Shown in pieces: positions 45,997 to 55,496 of a stretch of DNA of 64,000 nucleotides (positions are counted from its first letter, which is position 1; every line of letters begins with the position of its first letter). A program made the position numbers and the translations under genes. The DNA is from Nitrospirales bacterium (lineage in GTDB: Bacteria; Nitrospirota; Nitrospiria; Nitrospirales; UBA8639), in contig JAAXIB010000014.1 of NCBI GenBank assembly GCA_012270585.1, positions 89,091 through 153,090 of the forward strand. The letters are read 5' to 3'. The notes beneath the pieces are model-generated. The model did not search any database. It saw only the letters and a program-made list of their open reading frames with translations, and was not told the DNA's origin.

Positions 45997-46042
45997 AACA
46001 TGTTCCTTGGATTACGGTCTCAGGGACTTCCAACAATCCATG

Positions 46043-46990
46043 TTACACGCGTCCATAGATTTGATCCAAAATCTGTTTTCCCCCCAAGTCCAGGATCCGC
46101 TCGGCCAAGGAGGTACCGACCGTGGCCGCCTGGTCCACCGGTCCCTCGATCCGATCACGAATGACGTGCGTTCCATCAATCCTTGCGACAAGTCCCTCAA
46201 ACCGCACCGTTTGATTCTCCACGACCGCATGGCCTGCGATCGGCACCTGACAGCCCCCCTCCAATCGATCCAGGAAGGCCCGTTCCGTCGAAACCGCTAT
46301 GGAGGTCCGGGGATCATTGATCGGGGCAAGCAACTCTCGCACAAACGTGTCATCCACGCGCGATTCGATCCCCAAGGCTCCTTGACCGACAGCGGGAAGA
46401 CTCAAGGTCGAAGGAAGATACTCGGTCACGTGACCGGCCCAACCCAACCGGGTGAGACCCGCCGCGGCCAGAACGATCGCGTCGAACTCGCCTTCCTGAA
46501 GTTTTCGAAGGCGGGTGTTTACGTTTCCTCGAAGCATGACAACGTCCAGGTCAGGCCGGTGAGCCAACAACTGGGCTTGCCGCCGAAGACTGCTGGTTCC
46601 CACCTTCGCGCCTGCCGGAAGATCCCGGAAAGCCACGTGATCCCTGGTCAATAAGGCATCCCGGGCATCCTCCCGCACCGGGACACAAACAATAGCCAAA
46701 CCCTCAGGCAACGCCGAAGGCACGTCTTTCATGCTATGGACAGCGAGATCGATGTCTCCCCTGGATAACGCCTCCTCGATTTCCTTGACGAATAACCCTT
46801 TCCCGCCGATTTTGGCTAACGGCACGTCAAGAATTTTATCACCGCTCGTTCGAATCCGTTGAAGCCGGACCGACACGGACGGAGCGAGTTCCTGAAGTCG
46901 AGCCTGGACCCATTCCGCCTGCCAGAGGGCCAGTTGACTGCTGCGTGTTCCAATGACGAGAGACGTCCGCCGTCCATTCGTAAGACTCAC
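46043..46990 (-). CDS. hemC: hydroxymethylbilane synthase (porphobilinogen deaminase)
   Basis: About 315 residues. It polymerises four porphobilinogens into hydroxymethylbilane. I chose GTG 46990 (AAGGAAG upstream), giving VSLTNGRRTSLVIGTRSSQLALWQAEWV. Catalytic DLAVHSMKDVP is present, and LEGGCQVPIAGHA carries the cysteine that holds the dipyrromethane cofactor. An upstream in-frame stretch of 39 codons overlaps hemA's end and is not supported. The 3' end is echoed in the decayed CBS gene next to it. Confidence 0.95.
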   Translation of the reverse strand: MSLTNGRRTSLVIGTRSSQLALWQAEWVQARLQELAPSVSVRLQRIRTSGDKILDVPLAKIGGKGLFVKEIEEALSRGDIDLAVHSMKDVPSALPEGLAIVCVPVREDARDALLTRDHVAFRDLPAGAKVGTSSLRRQAQLLAHRPDLDVVMLRGNVNTRLRKLQEGEFDAIVLAAAGLTRLGWAGHVTEYLPSTLSLPAVGQGALGIESRVDDTFVRELLAPINDPRTSIAVSTERAFLDRLEGGCQVPIAGHAVVENQTVRFEGLVARIDGTHVIRDRIEGPVDQAATVGTSLAERILDLGGKQILDQIYGRV

Positions 46991-47036
46991 TCTGCTTCCT
47001 TTTTCAGCCGTGTCGTTTCCGGGGCACGCATTGACC

Positions 47037-48443
47037 CTACAAACCCGAAGCCTGACGGGAAATCCTTTTTTGTTCCGGATCTTCGGTCGGCTCGGGTGCA
47101 AGCGCATCCGTCAGCGCGTCTTCCCCTTCCGCATCCTGCACGTCCTGAACGTTTGCGGATTCCTGCCCCGAAAGACTCCGTCCCAAATCATAAAACCGTC
47201 TCGCCGCTTCGATATACACCAACCCATTGGTTGATTGGGCGGCAGATTTCAAGGCCACCAATGGGCCATGAAGGAGTTTATTGACGATTCCCGAGGCGAG
47301 ACCTTCCACGGCTTCCTGCTGCTGCTGCGTCAACGTCCCGAGCCGGCTGAGGGCTTTCTGCAACTCCGCCTGCTTCAGGGCATCCGCCTGTTTGCGTAAC
47401 GCAATAATCGTGGGAGTCGCCTTTAAGGACTGGAGCCATTTCAGGATGACTGCGACCTCGTCTTTGACGATGGATTCGGCACGGGTGGCTTCCAGCCTGC
47501 GCTCTTCACGGTTCTGTTCGATATGCGATTCAAGATCATCGATATCGAACAGGAACGCATTATCGACCTGCCGGACGTCAGGATCGATATTGCGGGGAAC
47601 CGAGACGTCGATCAGAAAAATCGGCTGGTTCCATCGTGCGCGAACCGCCCGTTCCACGTCCTCGTGACCGATCAGATAGTGGGACGCTCCGGTCGAGCAC
47701 AGCACAATATCGGCCCGGTGCATGTTCGCGTGAAATTCTTCAAAGGGAATGGATACCCCGTTAAACCGGGCGGCCATATCCGCCGCACGCACCGGATCCC
47801 GCGTCGTGAGCAACACCTCATGGACGCCGTGATTCACCAGATGTCGAGCTGCCAATTTGGCCATTTCTCCTGCCCCGACCAGCATAACCGTCCGAGCCGC
47901 CAGGTTGCTGAAGACTTTCTTGGCCAGTTCGACTGCGGCATAGCTCACGGAAACCGCATTTTCCGCAATCCCGGTTTCCGTGCGAACGCGTTTGGCCACG
48001 GAGATCGCCTTTTTGACCAACTTGTTCAGGAGAACCCCGGTGGCATTGTGGGTCAACGCCTCCTGGAAAGAATCCTTCACCTGGCGCAGGATCTGCGGTT
48101 CTCCCACCACCAGGGAGTCGAGACTCGAGGCCACGCGAAACAGGTGCGTGATGGCCCGATCCTCCGCGTGACAATACAGGCGAGGCAGCAATTGTTCCGC
48201 GGACACCGAAAAATGCGTATCCACGAAAAATTCCTGGATGGCGGAAAACCCTTGTTCCACCTGATCGGCGACCGCATACACTTCAACGCGATTGCAGGTT
48301 TGCAACAACATCCCCTCACGAATACCCGCATGCGCCATAAGACGGTTCAGGGCTTCGCCCATCCGGCTGTCGGGAACCGCGAGGAGTTCTCGAAGCTCCA
48401 CGGGAGCGGTTTTATGACTCACTCCGACAACGATGATATTCAT
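47037..48443 (-). CDS. hemA: glutamyl-tRNA reductase
   Basis: About 468 residues. It reduces glutamyl-tRNA to glutamate-1-semialdehyde, the first step of C5-pathway haem synthesis. I chose the ATG at 48443, which overlaps the ccsA stop (TGATG) and gives MNIIVVGVSHKTAPVELRE. The nucleophile Cys lies in LLQTCNRVEVYA. VASSLDSLVVGEPQILRQVKDSF and the NADPH-binding VMLVGAGEMAKLAARHL follow. The C-terminus extends about 40 residues beyond the usual end with an acidic, low-complexity tail, which may be regulatory. Confidence 0.95.
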   Translation of the reverse strand: MNIIVVGVSHKTAPVELRELLAVPDSRMGEALNRLMAHAGIREGMLLQTCNRVEVYAVADQVEQGFSAIQEFFVDTHFSVSAEQLLPRLYCHAEDRAITHLFRVASSLDSLVVGEPQILRQVKDSFQEALTHNATGVLLNKLVKKAISVAKRVRTETGIAENAVSVSYAAVELAKKVFSNLAARTVMLVGAGEMAKLAARHLVNHGVHEVLLTTRDPVRAADMAARFNGVSIPFEEFHANMHRADIVLCSTGASHYLIGHEDVERAVRARWNQPIFLIDVSVPRNIDPDVRQVDNAFLFDIDDLESHIEQNREERRLEATRAESIVKDEVAVILKWLQSLKATPTIIALRKQADALKQAELQKALSRLGTLTQQQQEAVEGLASGIVNKLLHGPLVALKSAAQSTNGLVYIEAARRFYDLGRSLSGQESANVQDVQDAEGEDALTDALAPEPTEDPEQKRISRQASGL

Positions 48444-49249
48444 CAGCTTATGGGAGCACCATTCCCTTTTAAAACGACCCCGATAAACGTCAACAGCACG
48501 CCGGCGAACCCTACGATCGTCAGATAGGCCGCTTTTTTCGCTCGCCACCCAACGGTCACCCGCCCCATCAGGACCACGAAGTAAAACACCCACGTCACAA
48601 GTGCCCAAATCTGTTCGGAATTCCAGCTCACATAGGAACCCAACGTAAGCTGGGCGGACATGGCTCCCGTCAGAATCCCCAGGGTGAGGAACGGGAACCC
48701 CAACAACATCGAACGTTGGTTCAACATGTCCAAGAAATCCAACGGCGGCAACTTAAAGGACAAGACGTTGAATTGTTTGGACTTCAGCAGCCGATCCTGC
48801 ATCAGATACATCACCCCTGCCACAAAGGCCACGGCAAACCCGACGGCTCCCAACATGCTGAGCGTGACGTGGACCCACATCGCTCGAAACATGGGTTGAA
48901 GGACCGGAGTTTCCGAAGGCAGGATCGCCGTCGATACCAGTGAAAAAAAGGCAATGGGTAATATGAAGGCACCCAACACATAGAGCCGTTGGAGAAGGAC
49001 GACCAGCAAAAAGACGACGACCAGGGCCCACGAGAAAAACGATAAGGCCTTATGGAACGTGACCCATTGCACTTCTTCGCCGGAAAATACTTGAACGGCC
49101 AAAACGACGGTATGAATGACAAATCCGAGACACGTCGCGGCAAGCGCCACCCGGGCGAGAAACTCAGACCGCCGGAGCAGGTACACCAGGGACAGCAACA
49201 CCCCGATAAAATACAGCCCCAACGTCAGTTGCAAAAAGGCAACGGTCAT
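48443..49249 (-). CDS. ccsA: CcsA-like cytochrome c biogenesis/HemX membrane protein
   Basis: About 268 residues with eight hydrophobic segments. FRAMWVHVTLSMLGAVGFAVAFVAGVMYLMQ and the later GSYVSWNSEQIWALVTWVFYFVVLMGR region match the CcmC/CcsA/HemX superfamily, which handles haem export for cytochrome c assembly. The WSWDxxE-type tryptophan-rich motif is reduced to SWNSEQIWAL. Proteins at this position before hemA are often called HemX. Either role fits the haem cluster. ATG 49249 is preferred over GTG 49258. Confidence 0.85.
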   Translation of the reverse strand: MTVAFLQLTLGLYFIGVLLSLVYLLRRSEFLARVALAATCLGFVIHTVVLAVQVFSGEEVQWVTFHKALSFFSWALVVVFLLVVLLQRLYVLGAFILPIAFFSLVSTAILPSETPVLQPMFRAMWVHVTLSMLGAVGFAVAFVAGVMYLMQDRLLKSKQFNVLSFKLPPLDFLDMLNQRSMLLGFPFLTLGILTGAMSAQLTLGSYVSWNSEQIWALVTWVFYFVVLMGRVTVGWRAKKAAYLTIVGFAGVLLTFIGVVLKGNGAPIS

Positions 49250-49375
49250 CGGTATCACCGGAAAATAGTTCTATCCATCTGGTGTGGAAGTATAGATAGG
49301 CCGTTTGAAGATAGCAAGAAAGGGAAGGAGGCAGCGGGACATTGAAGTGCGGTGAGCCGACGAGCCGGTGGTGGA

Positions 49376-50155
49376 TCAGCTACCCGACCCTGCCGTGGCG
49401 CCGCCGCACACGTTCATGACCTGGCCCGTAATCGATGCCGCATCCGCCTGGCAAAGAAAAATCACCAAGGCGACCACCTCTTCGACCTCCGCCATCCTTT
49501 TAATGGGTACAGCGGCAACGGCCTGTGCCCGGAAATCTTCGGCCGGCATCCCCAGGATCGCCGCTGTTTCCTCGATACCCTGACGAGCCATATCGGTATC
49601 GACCCAAGTGGGACAGACGGCATTCACAGTAATGCCCCGCCCGGCCACTTCGAGCGCCAGGGCCTTGGTAAACCCGAGTATGCCGTGTTTGGCGGTACAA
49701 TAGGCCGCGTAACCGGGGACACCAAACCGGCCGAGGACGGAAGACATGTTGATAATGCGACCGGACTCCTTCATATGGGGCAAGACGACTTTCGAGCAGA
49801 GATAGGAGCCCGTCAAATTCACGTCGAGAATATTCAACCAACGCAAATCATCAGGATCGTCCATCGGAGTTCTGCCTGACACACCGGCATTGTTGACCAA
49901 AATATCAATCTGTCCCCATTCGTTCACAACGGACGCCACCATTCGCTCCACCTCCTCACGCTTGGTCACGTCGGCGTCCAGACCCACGGCGCTTCCCCCG
50001 TGCTCCCGGATCAGGACAACCGTTTGCTCAAGGAATTCCACACGCCGCCCGCACACGGCGACGCGAACACCTTTATCCGCCAAACCCAGGGCGATTCCTC
50101 TGCCGATTCCTGATCCGCCTCCCGTGACAACAGCCACACGACCTTTCAACATCAC
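49376..50155 (-). CDS. short-chain dehydrogenase/reductase
   Basis: 259 residues. A classical SDR: the cofactor motif TGGGSGIGRGIALG at the N-terminus, NNAGVSG in the middle, and the catalytic Ser with YxxxK (MSSVLGRFGVPGYAAYCTAK). R37-R38 after the second strand (VCGRRVEF) suggests NADP preference. It resembles 3-oxoacyl-ACP reductases and hydroxybutyrate dehydrogenases; the substrate cannot be read. Start GTG 50155 or ATG 50152, both after GGAGGG. It lies upstream of the ccsA-hem block in the same direction with a 126-bp gap, so it may be a separate unit. Confidence 0.88.
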   Translation of the reverse strand: MMLKGRVAVVTGGGSGIGRGIALGLADKGVRVAVCGRRVEFLEQTVVLIREHGGSAVGLDADVTKREEVERMVASVVNEWGQIDILVNNAGVSGRTPMDDPDDLRWLNILDVNLTGSYLCSKVVLPHMKESGRIINMSSVLGRFGVPGYAAYCTAKHGILGFTKALALEVAGRGITVNAVCPTWVDTDMARQGIEETAAILGMPAEDFRAQAVAAVPIKRMAEVEEVVALVIFLCQADAASITGQVMNVCGGATAGSGS

Positions 50156-50384
50156 CCGTTCCCTCCCTCGTTCATACCCATGACCGGTTTGATCGGCAAT
50201 TCATCCGTGTCTTTTCGTATTCATAGCTGCGGCATCCAGGGTCAGAGACAGGGACAGACCTCATGCCGCCAAGCGGAAATGCCATGAGATCGCGCCGCTA
50301 CAAAGCCCCTTGTTTTGTCAACGAACGAGTGAACGTTTACAATGGCTACCCGTACGTACGACTCAACCGACCTGAGGCCCACTC

Positions 50385-51107
50385 ATGCCAGGAACCTTGT
50401 ATCTCGTCAGCACACCGATCGGAAACCTGGAAGATCTGACCTTCCGAGCCCACCGCATTCTACAGGAAGTGTCGGTCATTGCGGCGGAAGACACCCGGCA
50501 TACCCAAAAACTCTGTCGCCATTACAAAATCCACACCCCCCTGACGAGTTATCATGATTTCAACAAAGAAGAAAAAACTCCAGTTCTTCTGAAACTTCTC
50601 AAAGAAGAGAAATCCATGGCCCTTGTCTCCGACGCCGGCACTCCACTCATTTCGGACCCGGGCTACTATCTCGTGACCCGAGCTATTGCCGTGGATGTTC
50701 CAGTCGTTCCGGTTCCCGGCCCCTCTTCGGTAATCGCCGCTCTGTCCGTTGCCGGATTACCCACTGACGCCTTTACGTTCATTGGATTTCTGCCAAAAAA
50801 ATCTACGGCCAGGACGCGTCTCCTTCAAAGCCTTCAGGAAGATTCCAAAACCATTATTCTGTTCGAAACACCCCATCGGATACGGGCAACGCTGCTCACC
50901 ATCAAGGAAATTTTCGGAGACCGGCGGATCGCCATCGGCCGTGAACTCACAAAAACCCACGAAGAAGTCATTCGTGGCACCGCACGGGAAATCCTTCTCT
51001 CCAATCCATCACGAGTGTTCAAAGGAGAAATGACTCTCGTCATCCAGGGAAAAGAGAAAAGAAAAAAACTGGCCGGAAAAACCGGAATTCAATCATCGCC
51101 TTTCTGA
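50385..51107 (+). CDS. rsmI: 16S rRNA (cytidine(1402)-2'-O)-methyltransferase
   Basis: 240 residues. RsmI methylates C1402 in the ribosomal decoding centre using SAM. Landmarks: GTLYLVSTPIGNLEDLTFRA, AAEDTRHTQKLCRHY, ALVSDAGTPLISDPGYYLV, PVPGPSSVIAALSVAGLPTDAFTFIGFLP and IGRELTKTHEEVIRGT. It is shorter than the usual roughly 280 residues because the variable C-terminal domain is missing; the catalytic domain is complete. The last 19 bases overlap the convergent tusA-like gene. Confidence 0.93.
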   Translation: MPGTLYLVSTPIGNLEDLTFRAHRILQEVSVIAAEDTRHTQKLCRHYKIHTPLTSYHDFNKEEKTPVLLKLLKEEKSMALVSDAGTPLISDPGYYLVTRAIAVDVPVVPVPGPSSVIAALSVAGLPTDAFTFIGFLPKKSTARTRLLQSLQEDSKTIILFETPHRIRATLLTIKEIFGDRRIAIGRELTKTHEEVIRGTAREILLSNPSRVFKGEMTLVIQGKEKRKKLAGKTGIQSSPF

Positions 51108-51334
51108 ATGAAAACACGATGATACGAGCCGACCAATTCACGACGAAGAATACTGTGCCCTTCGTTTTCGACACTCTGCGGGACGTTTCTGATGGGTTCC
51201 CCGTCATCCAAAAAGACCTCCAACACCTGCCCGGGTTGCATCGTTTCGAGCCTCAGTTTGGTTTTGACAAAATTGTACGGGCAGATCACGCCACGGAGGT
51301 CCAACAGCGCGTGGGCGTCAGCTTGTTGACTCAT
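51089..51334 (-). CDS. tusA: TusA-family sulfurtransferase
   Basis: About 81 residues from the ATG at 51334. The TusA core is clear: LDLRGVICPYNFVKTKLRLETMQPGQVLEVFLDDG. The Cys in VICPYN is the sulfur carrier. In other organisms such proteins deliver sulfur for tRNA thiolation, molybdenum cofactor synthesis or sulfur oxidation. No tus or dsr partner is nearby, so the specific route is open. The reading frame extends 34 codons further upstream without support. It converges with rsmI (19-bp overlap). Confidence 0.9.
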   Translation of the reverse strand: MSQQADAHALLDLRGVICPYNFVKTKLRLETMQPGQVLEVFLDDGEPIRNVPQSVENEGHSILRRELVGSYHRVFIQKGDD

Positions 51335-51405
51335 TGTCCAATGGCCTCTTGCATACGAGTGAAGCGATGAACGGAACAGGCGATCTCGAGACCCGCCACA
51401 CAAAC

Positions 51406-51445
51406 AAAGAGAGCGTGCCGACGTGAACGCCGACACGCTCTCTTT
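51406..51445 (-). terminator. hairpin terminator between the exported protein gene and tusA
   Basis: AAAGAGAGCGTGCCGACG pairs with CGCCGACACGCTCTCTTT around TGAA. It lies 33 bases after the stop of the minus-strand gene at 51479 and separates it from tusA. Confidence 0.75.
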
Positions 51446-51478
51446 CGGATCACAACTTTTCTCGCTGGGATCAGTCGC

Positions 51479-52234
51479 TTATTGCACTGTCCCTTTGTCC
51501 ATGTTCTCCCGCTTGTCACCATAATCGGTGGCAATCGTCTTATTCGTTCTCTTGTTCACCGTATCCGGTTGAGGGGCGCATTGCCAACAAGGCGCGGCAC
51601 CCGTGATGACACCGACGCTGGAGGTAATGCCTCCCTGCACGGCACCCTCTTGCAGACCGCCCTCAGGAACACCGGTATAACCGGCCGTCGGAGTCGCAAT
51701 GCCACGGAAATTGGTGGGATCCGGCCGTTGGCCCAATCCACCGCCGAAATCCGGATTATTTGCGCCACCAAGCACCTGGGATCCCTCGAGGACATACACG
51801 GTGCGAACCATTTTCCGACCCGTACTGAACTTCTGCGCTGCAGTGGTTTCGTCCTTGGCTGCGATGGCAACATAATCCCCTTTGTTCACGGCCTTGAGGT
51901 TCTCCATGTTGGTTTCGGCATCGAACCAGAGTTCCTTCAAGTTCAGACCGCCACGCAGGGTTTGGCGTTCATCATGCGAACTTCCGCCCATGTCGATGTA
52001 CATTTTGCCAGCGGGATAATCAATGGCCACCACTTCTCCATGAATCGTCTCCGGGGCTGAAAGATAACGTTCCATGTCATCCTGGTCGAAGACACGGGAG
52101 CGCGTTCCAGACCCTTGAGATTCTCCAACACCCGTTCCGAACCCGGAGTGTTGAGGCGCACGCTCTTGCGCCACTGCCACGCTAACTGAGCCTACAAGAA
52201 TAATTGCTGCTCCAAAATACCCTAACTGCCTCAT
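51479..52234 (-). CDS. exported hypothetical protein
   Basis: 251 residues. A signal peptide ends at SVAVAQ. A compact domain follows (ETIHGEVVAIDYPAGKMYIDMGG...LWFDAETNMENLKAVNKGDYVAIAAKDE), which looks like a small beta-barrel of the OB or PRC type. The rest is Gly/Pro-rich and low-complexity, with one C-x2-C (CWQC). A good ribosome site (AAGGAGGAGCC) precedes the ATG. It is a single gene with its own terminator. No family recognised; abundance in the envelope is a guess from the strong translation signals. Confidence 0.6.
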   Translation of the reverse strand: MRQLGYFGAAIILVGSVSVAVAQERAPQHSGFGTGVGESQGSGTRSRVFDQDDMERYLSAPETIHGEVVAIDYPAGKMYIDMGGSSHDERQTLRGGLNLKELWFDAETNMENLKAVNKGDYVAIAAKDETTAAQKFSTGRKMVRTVYVLEGSQVLGGANNPDFGGGLGQRPDPTNFRGIATPTAGYTGVPEGGLQEGAVQGGITSSVGVITGAAPCWQCAPQPDTVNKRTNKTIATDYGDKRENMDKGTVQ

Positions 52235-52531
52235 GTGGCTCCTCCTTAGGAAGTGTAAGTTAATAATCCGAACACTGGTAATAAGGAATAATAGCTGGAA
52301 TAATCCGTCCTTCCTCGTGACTTAGGTTTTGTTCCATCCTAACGCCCCATAACTATAGTGATCTGCTCAAAGAGTGTCAAGGGGTTTCTCCTCGAAATCT
52401 TTACACGGGGACAACTCCAGGTGGTCCTCCCGGTTGAGGCTGGCAGGCTCTCTGATGGATCTGTTTTCCCTTGCGCCACCGATCGAGCAAAACCGCCTTT
52501 AATTCGTTGAAAAAACCGGGCTCTTGATAAA
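52235..52531. other. intergenic region, no gene seen
   Basis: This 297-bp gap lies between the start of the exported protein gene and the 3' end of tRNA-Leu. The AT-rich part at 52250-52310 probably holds the promoter of the exported protein. Frames here are shadows of the tRNA or random. Confidence 0.5.
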
Positions 52532-52618
52532 TGGTGCCCGGACCGAGGGTCGAACTCGGACTCTCTTGCGAGAACCAGATTTTGAGTCTGGCGCGTCTGC
52601 CAGTTCCGCCATCCGGGC
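52532..52618 (-). tRNA. tRNA-Leu (CAA anticodon)
   Basis: On the minus strand the acceptor stem GCCCGGA (52618-52612) pairs with TCCGGGC. The anticodon loop reads CTCAAAA between CCAGA and TCTGG, giving anticodon CAA (reads UUG). A long variable arm (TTCTCGCAAGAGAG) marks a class II tRNA such as Leu, and the T-arm has GTTCGAC. CCA is encoded (52534-52532). It is intact and has no adjacent integrase. Confidence 0.95.
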
Positions 52619-52776
52619 ATACACATGCTCCGCCCCTGTTTCTAGCATGATCTCAGGACGACGTCAATCAACCGGCTTTTCCTTTTCAGGCTTTTATCAA
52701 GCATGGTAAGATTGTGGCCGGGAAGCAAGCACTCCCAACGGACATCGAGTGTTTAGCCACACAAGGAGGACCATTC

Positions 52777-53049
52777 ATGTCGGAAATTCAATGTCGAAAA
52801 TGTGAACAACCAGCAGAAAAAATAACCGAGCTGCTTTTCCTGGGAAAACTCGAAGAAGAAGTCAAGAACAACGTGTGCCAAAACTGCTGGGCCGAGTGGA
52901 ATAAACCCGGAGGGGTCAAAACAATGGTCATCAATGAATATCACCTGAACCTCGGTGACGAAAATGGCCGCGCCACCCTCAGAAAACAAATGCGCGCCTT
53001 TTTCAAACTGCCCGATGCCGACGTGGAATTCAAAGACTATCGAACCTGA
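52777..53049 (+). CDS. YggX-like Fe(II)-trafficking/oxidative damage protection protein
   Basis: About 90 residues from the ATG at 52777 (AAGGAGGA upstream). The C-terminal half follows the YggX pattern: W..W......TM.INE..LN......R..L...M..FF (AEWNKPGGVKTMVINEYHLNL). The N-terminus adds a zinc-binding-like pair, CRKC and CQNC, that classical YggX lacks. It probably helps protect Fe-S proteins or deliver iron. Class I fumarase and bacterioferritin elsewhere in the window are plausible clients or partners (inference). Confidence 0.75.
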   Translation: MSEIQCRKCEQPAEKITELLFLGKLEEEVKNNVCQNCWAEWNKPGGVKTMVINEYHLNLGDENGRATLRKQMRAFFKLPDADVEFKDYRT

Positions 53050-53206
53050 GACAGGTTGGCGACCGCGACATCGAGGAGCCGCCGTGCGAAGCCTGCACCG
53101 TGACTCACCTCAGCCGGCAGATGAACCAACGGTAAAGAACCGCAGTGTCTTTCCAGCCGGACACGACCTCTTGTCGAACATCCGTTTCCCCCTGTAGGAT
53201 CACCGT

Positions 53207-53767
53207 ATGGATACCCCACTCGGCAAGGGCATCTTCCTGGTTGCAAGCCCCAGTCTCCGCGACCCGAACTTTCGGCAGACCGTCATACTGTTGTGCGAAC
53301 ATGGACCCGAAGGAGCGCTCGGGGTCGTCGTCAATCGACCGATGGAGATCAATATCACTGAAGTACTTCCACAAGTCCCGATCCTGGAAGGCCAACACCA
53401 CAAAGTCTTTTCCGGGGGACCGGTCCAAAAGAACAACCTCCTGATCCTCTACCGGACACCGGAAGACCCCCAAGACTCCCACCACGTCTTTAACGGCGTC
53501 TACCTGGGTGGCAACATGAAAGCCTTGGAGGATCTTGTACAAGATCCTTCCTCCTTGGGAAATTTTCGCGCCTTCATGGGTTATTCGGGCTGGGCGCCCG
53601 GCCAATTGGAAAATGAAATGCGAACCGGATCGTGGCTTACGGTACCGGCCGACTCCACCACGATGTTTGAAAAGGACCACAGCCACTTGTGGAGCACGAT
53701 TCTGCGATCCTTCGGAAAAGATATGGCCATGTATGCAGACATGCCTGCCGACCCGAACATGAATTAA
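53207..53767 (+). CDS. YqgE/AlgH family protein (UPF0301)
   Basis: 186 residues. [41 protein letters not shown] is the family N-terminal signature, and [19 protein letters not shown] the C-terminal one. The protein is cytosolic. In some Pseudomonas it was linked to alginate regulation, but its molecular role is unclear. It lies between the YggX-like gene and the PEP mutase gene. Confidence 0.9.
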   Translation: MDTPLGKGIFLVASPSLRDPNFRQTVILLCEHGPEGALGVVVNRPMEINITEVLPQVPILEGQHHKVFSGGPVQKNNLLILYRTPEDPQDSHHVFNGVYLGGNMKALEDLVQDPSSLGNFRAFMGYSGWAPGQLENEMRTGSWLTVPADSTTMFEKDHSHLWSTILRSFGKDMAMYADMPADPNMN

Positions 53768-53861
53768 CCGGCGGCAAGCTCCGCGCATTCTGACCTCTCT
53801 TCTCGGGAGCGAGGGTTTGAGACGGCCAGGGGGCAGGCATTTGCAGAATTGTTGTAACCTT

Positions 53862-55496
53862 ATGAGCCAACCGTCCACTCCTTCCAAGACCCGGCAGTTC
53901 AAGACGCTTCTGCAATCCGACCAATTGGAGTTTCTCTGCGAAGCCCACAACGGGATAAGCGCTAAAATCGTGGAAGAGGCGGGATTCAAGGGCATCTGGG
54001 CCAGCGGGCTTACCCTGTCCGCTCAATTCGGGGTGAGAGACAACAACGAAGCGAGCTGGACCCAAATCCTGGACCACCTGGAATTCATGTCCGACGCCAC
54101 GCGGATACCCATCCTGCTCGACGGCGATACCGGGTACGGGAATTTCAACAACATGCAGCGCCTGATCCGGAAACTGGAACAACGCCAGGTCGCGGCTGTA
54201 TGCATCGAAGACAAGCTGTTTCCCAAGACCAACAGTTTCTTGAAGGGCGAGACCCAGCCCATGGCCGGCATCGACGAATTCTGCGGGAAAATCAAGGCCG
54301 GCAAAGATGCCCAGACCGATGAGGATTTCTGCCTGATCGCCAGGATCGAAGCCTTTATTTGCGGCTGGGGACTATCCGAAGCCTTGCGACGGGCCGAGGC
54401 CTACCACCAGGCAGGCGCCGACGGCATCCTCATTCACAGCGCCCTGGCGGTCCCCGACGAAATCCTAGCCTTCAAGCAGGAATGGGGCGATCGCTGCCCG
54501 GTGGTGATCGTGCCGACCAAGTATTACGCCACGCTTACGGACGTCTTCCGACAGCATGGCTTTTCCCTGGTGATTTGGGCCAACCACCTCCTTCGTGCGG
54601 CCGTGACCGTCATGCAAAAAACGGCACGCACCCTGAAAGCAAAAGAGAACCTGTTCTCGATTGAAGATAAGATTGCGCCGGTTGCCGAGATCTTCCGGCT
54701 TCAAGACGCCGCCGAACTCCAGGAAGCCGAGAAACGCTATCTCCCACACAACGGTGCCGGTCTGGCCGGAATCGTTTTGGCCGCGTCCCGCGGGAATGAA
54801 CTCGGCGACTTAACGGAAGACAGACCCAAAACCATGGTTCCGATTCAAGGCATGCCGATCCTCTCGCATATCGTGGATGCGTACAATACGATCGGCATCA
54901 AAAACATTACCGTGGTCCGCGGCTATAAAAAGGAAGCCGTTTCCCTGCCCAACCTGACCTACGTCGATAACGATGATTTTGCAAGAACAGGGGAACTCGT
55001 CTCCTTGTTCAAGGCGCTGCAATCGAAGAACGGGGACTTTCAGGACACCATCATTTCGTATGGGGACGTGCTCTTCCACAAGTACATTCCTCAAATGCTT
55101 TTTCAAGAACCCGACGATTGGGTCATAGTCGTGGACAGTGTCTGGGAAGGGAAAACGTCCTATACCCGGCTCGGGGGGTTTGCGGAATGTACGGCACCCA
55201 ATTCCCGGAAAGCGTTCAATGCCAAAATTCATCTCAAACAATTGGGACGGGACGTGCCGCGAGAAGCCATTCACGGGGTTTGGATGGGATTTTTGAAGGT
55301 ATCGGCCGGCGCGACTGCGCAGTTACACGGCATTCTCGGTGAAATGCTCGCCGATCCCGCCAACGACAAAGCAGGCATGTCGCAATTATTTCAGGAATTG
55401 CTCAAAAGGGGCGTTCCGATACGCGTGCTCTACACTGTCGGGCACTGGCTGGACATCAACAGTCTCGACGACCTGGTGCAGGCCGGGCAATTTTAG
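53862..55496 (+). CDS. phosphoenolpyruvate mutase fused to a nucleotidyltransferase
   Basis: About 544 residues from the ATG at 53862. Residues 1-290 are PEP mutase, which forms the C-P bond of phosphonopyruvate: [35 protein letters not shown], and the signature [11 protein letters not shown] at 116-126. Residues about 300-544 are a GT-A-type nucleotidyltransferase ([32 protein letters not shown]). Its first glycine motif is altered (LAASRG instead of LAAGxG) but the PK-M segment is kept. It may be a PntC-like enzyme that makes CMP-phosphonates for attaching to lipids or glycans. The frame is continuous. Phosphonopyruvate decarboxylase is not in the window. Confidence 0.88.
   Translation: MSQPSTPSKTRQFKTLLQSDQLEFLCEAHNGISAKIVEEAGFKGIWASGLTLSAQFGVRDNNEASWTQILDHLEFMSDATRIPILLDGDTGYGNFNNMQRLIRKLEQRQVAAVCIEDKLFPKTNSFLKGETQPMAGIDEFCGKIKAGKDAQTDEDFCLIARIEAFICGWGLSEALRRAEAYHQAGADGILIHSALAVPDEILAFKQEWGDRCPVVIVPTKYYATLTDVFRQHGFSLVIWANHLLRAAVTVMQKTARTLKAKENLFSIEDKIAPVAEIFRLQDAAELQEAEKRYLPHNGAGLAGIVLAASRGNELGDLTEDRPKTMVPIQGMPILSHIVDAYNTIGIKNITVVRGYKKEAVSLPNLTYVDNDDFARTGELVSLFKALQSKNGDFQDTIISYGDVLFHKYIPQMLFQEPDDWVIVVDSVWEGKTSYTRLGGFAECTAPNSRKAFNAKIHLKQLGRDVPREAIHGVWMGFLKVSAGATAQLHGILGEMLADPANDKAGMSQLFQELLKRGVPIRVLYTVGHWLDINSLDDLVQAGQF

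Noticed and set aside
45593..46654. 353-residue plus-strand frame across the decayed CBS gene and hemC
   Set aside because: It is antisense to recognisable CBS and HemC sequence and has no family features.
47523..48527. 334-residue frame antisense to hemA
   Set aside because: hemA has all family motifs on the other strand; the antisense frame is a codon-bias shadow.
52532..52618. tRNA-Leu as an island attachment site
   Set aside because: The tRNA is single and intact, with no integrase and no duplicated 3' end nearby.
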